A stretch of DNA of 5,186 bases from an uncultured Gammaproteobacteria bacterium. Lineage in GTDB: Bacteria > Pseudomonadota > Gammaproteobacteria > Halothiobacillales > Halothiobacillaceae. The notes under the pieces are model-generated. The model did not search any database. It was not told where the DNA came from and saw only the letters and a list, made by a program, of their open reading frames with translations. The position numbers and the translations under genes were made by a program. Where the stretch lies: positions 1-5,186 of the forward strand of contig CALKWL010000055.1 in the NCBI GenBank assembly GCA_938004235.1, given 5' to 3'. This document shows, one piece after another, positions 5,141 to 5,186 of this stretch (position 1 is its first letter; each line of letters opens with the position of its first letter).

Positions 5141-5186
5141 AGATCGGAAGAGCGTCGTGTAGGGAAAGAGTGTAGATCTCGGTGGT
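5141..5186. other. Illumina P5-side adapter (not genomic)
   Basis: The sequence beginning AGATCGGAAGAGCGTCGTGT and continuing to TCTCGGTGGT is the reverse complement of the TruSeq universal (P5) adapter. The genomic array is interrupted inside its third spacer at 5140. The true locus continues beyond. Confidence 0.97.

Overview
The window is a bacterial chromosomal fragment, most likely from a proteobacterium and probably a betaproteobacterium. Supporting this are the gene styles (UvrB, a DUF475 membrane protein, a DUF2062 membrane protein, a class I aminotransferase), consensus sigma70-type promoter boxes, CCA-encoding tRNA genes, and a CRISPR repeat very like the Neisseria type II-C repeat. 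The lineage is an inference; no rRNA or other decisive marker is present. Both ends of the window are not genomic. Bases 1-46 are Illumina P7-side adapter with an index, and bases 5141-5186 are P5-side adapter, so the biological sequence is about 47-5140.

Layout. The left 3.2 kb is a minus-strand block read right to left: uvrB (complete), then a DUF2062 membrane protein (complete), then a DUF475/TerC-like membrane protein whose C-terminal half is cut off by the adapter. A short divergent intergenic region (3269-3332) separates uvrB from a plus-strand PLP-dependent class I aminotransferase of the aspartate aminotransferase type, which appears to start at a TTG codon. Next comes a consensus promoter driving two tRNA genes, tRNA-Asn(GTT) and tRNA-Arg(ACG), closed by a rho-independent terminator.

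The right-hand end (4792-5140) is accessory in character. It holds a perfect 12-bp tandem duplication, a rho-independent terminator facing the opposite way (for transcription arriving from the right), and about 100 bp of hairpin-rich sequence. It ends with the first three identical 36-bp repeats of a CRISPR array with 30- and 29-bp spacers. The array runs off the end of the contig. No cas genes and no confident tracrRNA are in view. By repeat similarity this is a type II-C (Cas9) array, and any cas9-cas1-cas2 genes would have to lie to the right or elsewhere.

How it works together: the left part is housekeeping (nucleotide excision repair, amino acid metabolism, two membrane proteins of unknown role, translation). 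The CRISPR array sits just downstream of a tRNA gene, a common boundary between core and accessory DNA. The opposed terminators insulate the tRNA operon from the array side. The most interesting part is 4792-5140: the II-C array, its repeat-embedded -10-like element, and the structured DNA flanking it.
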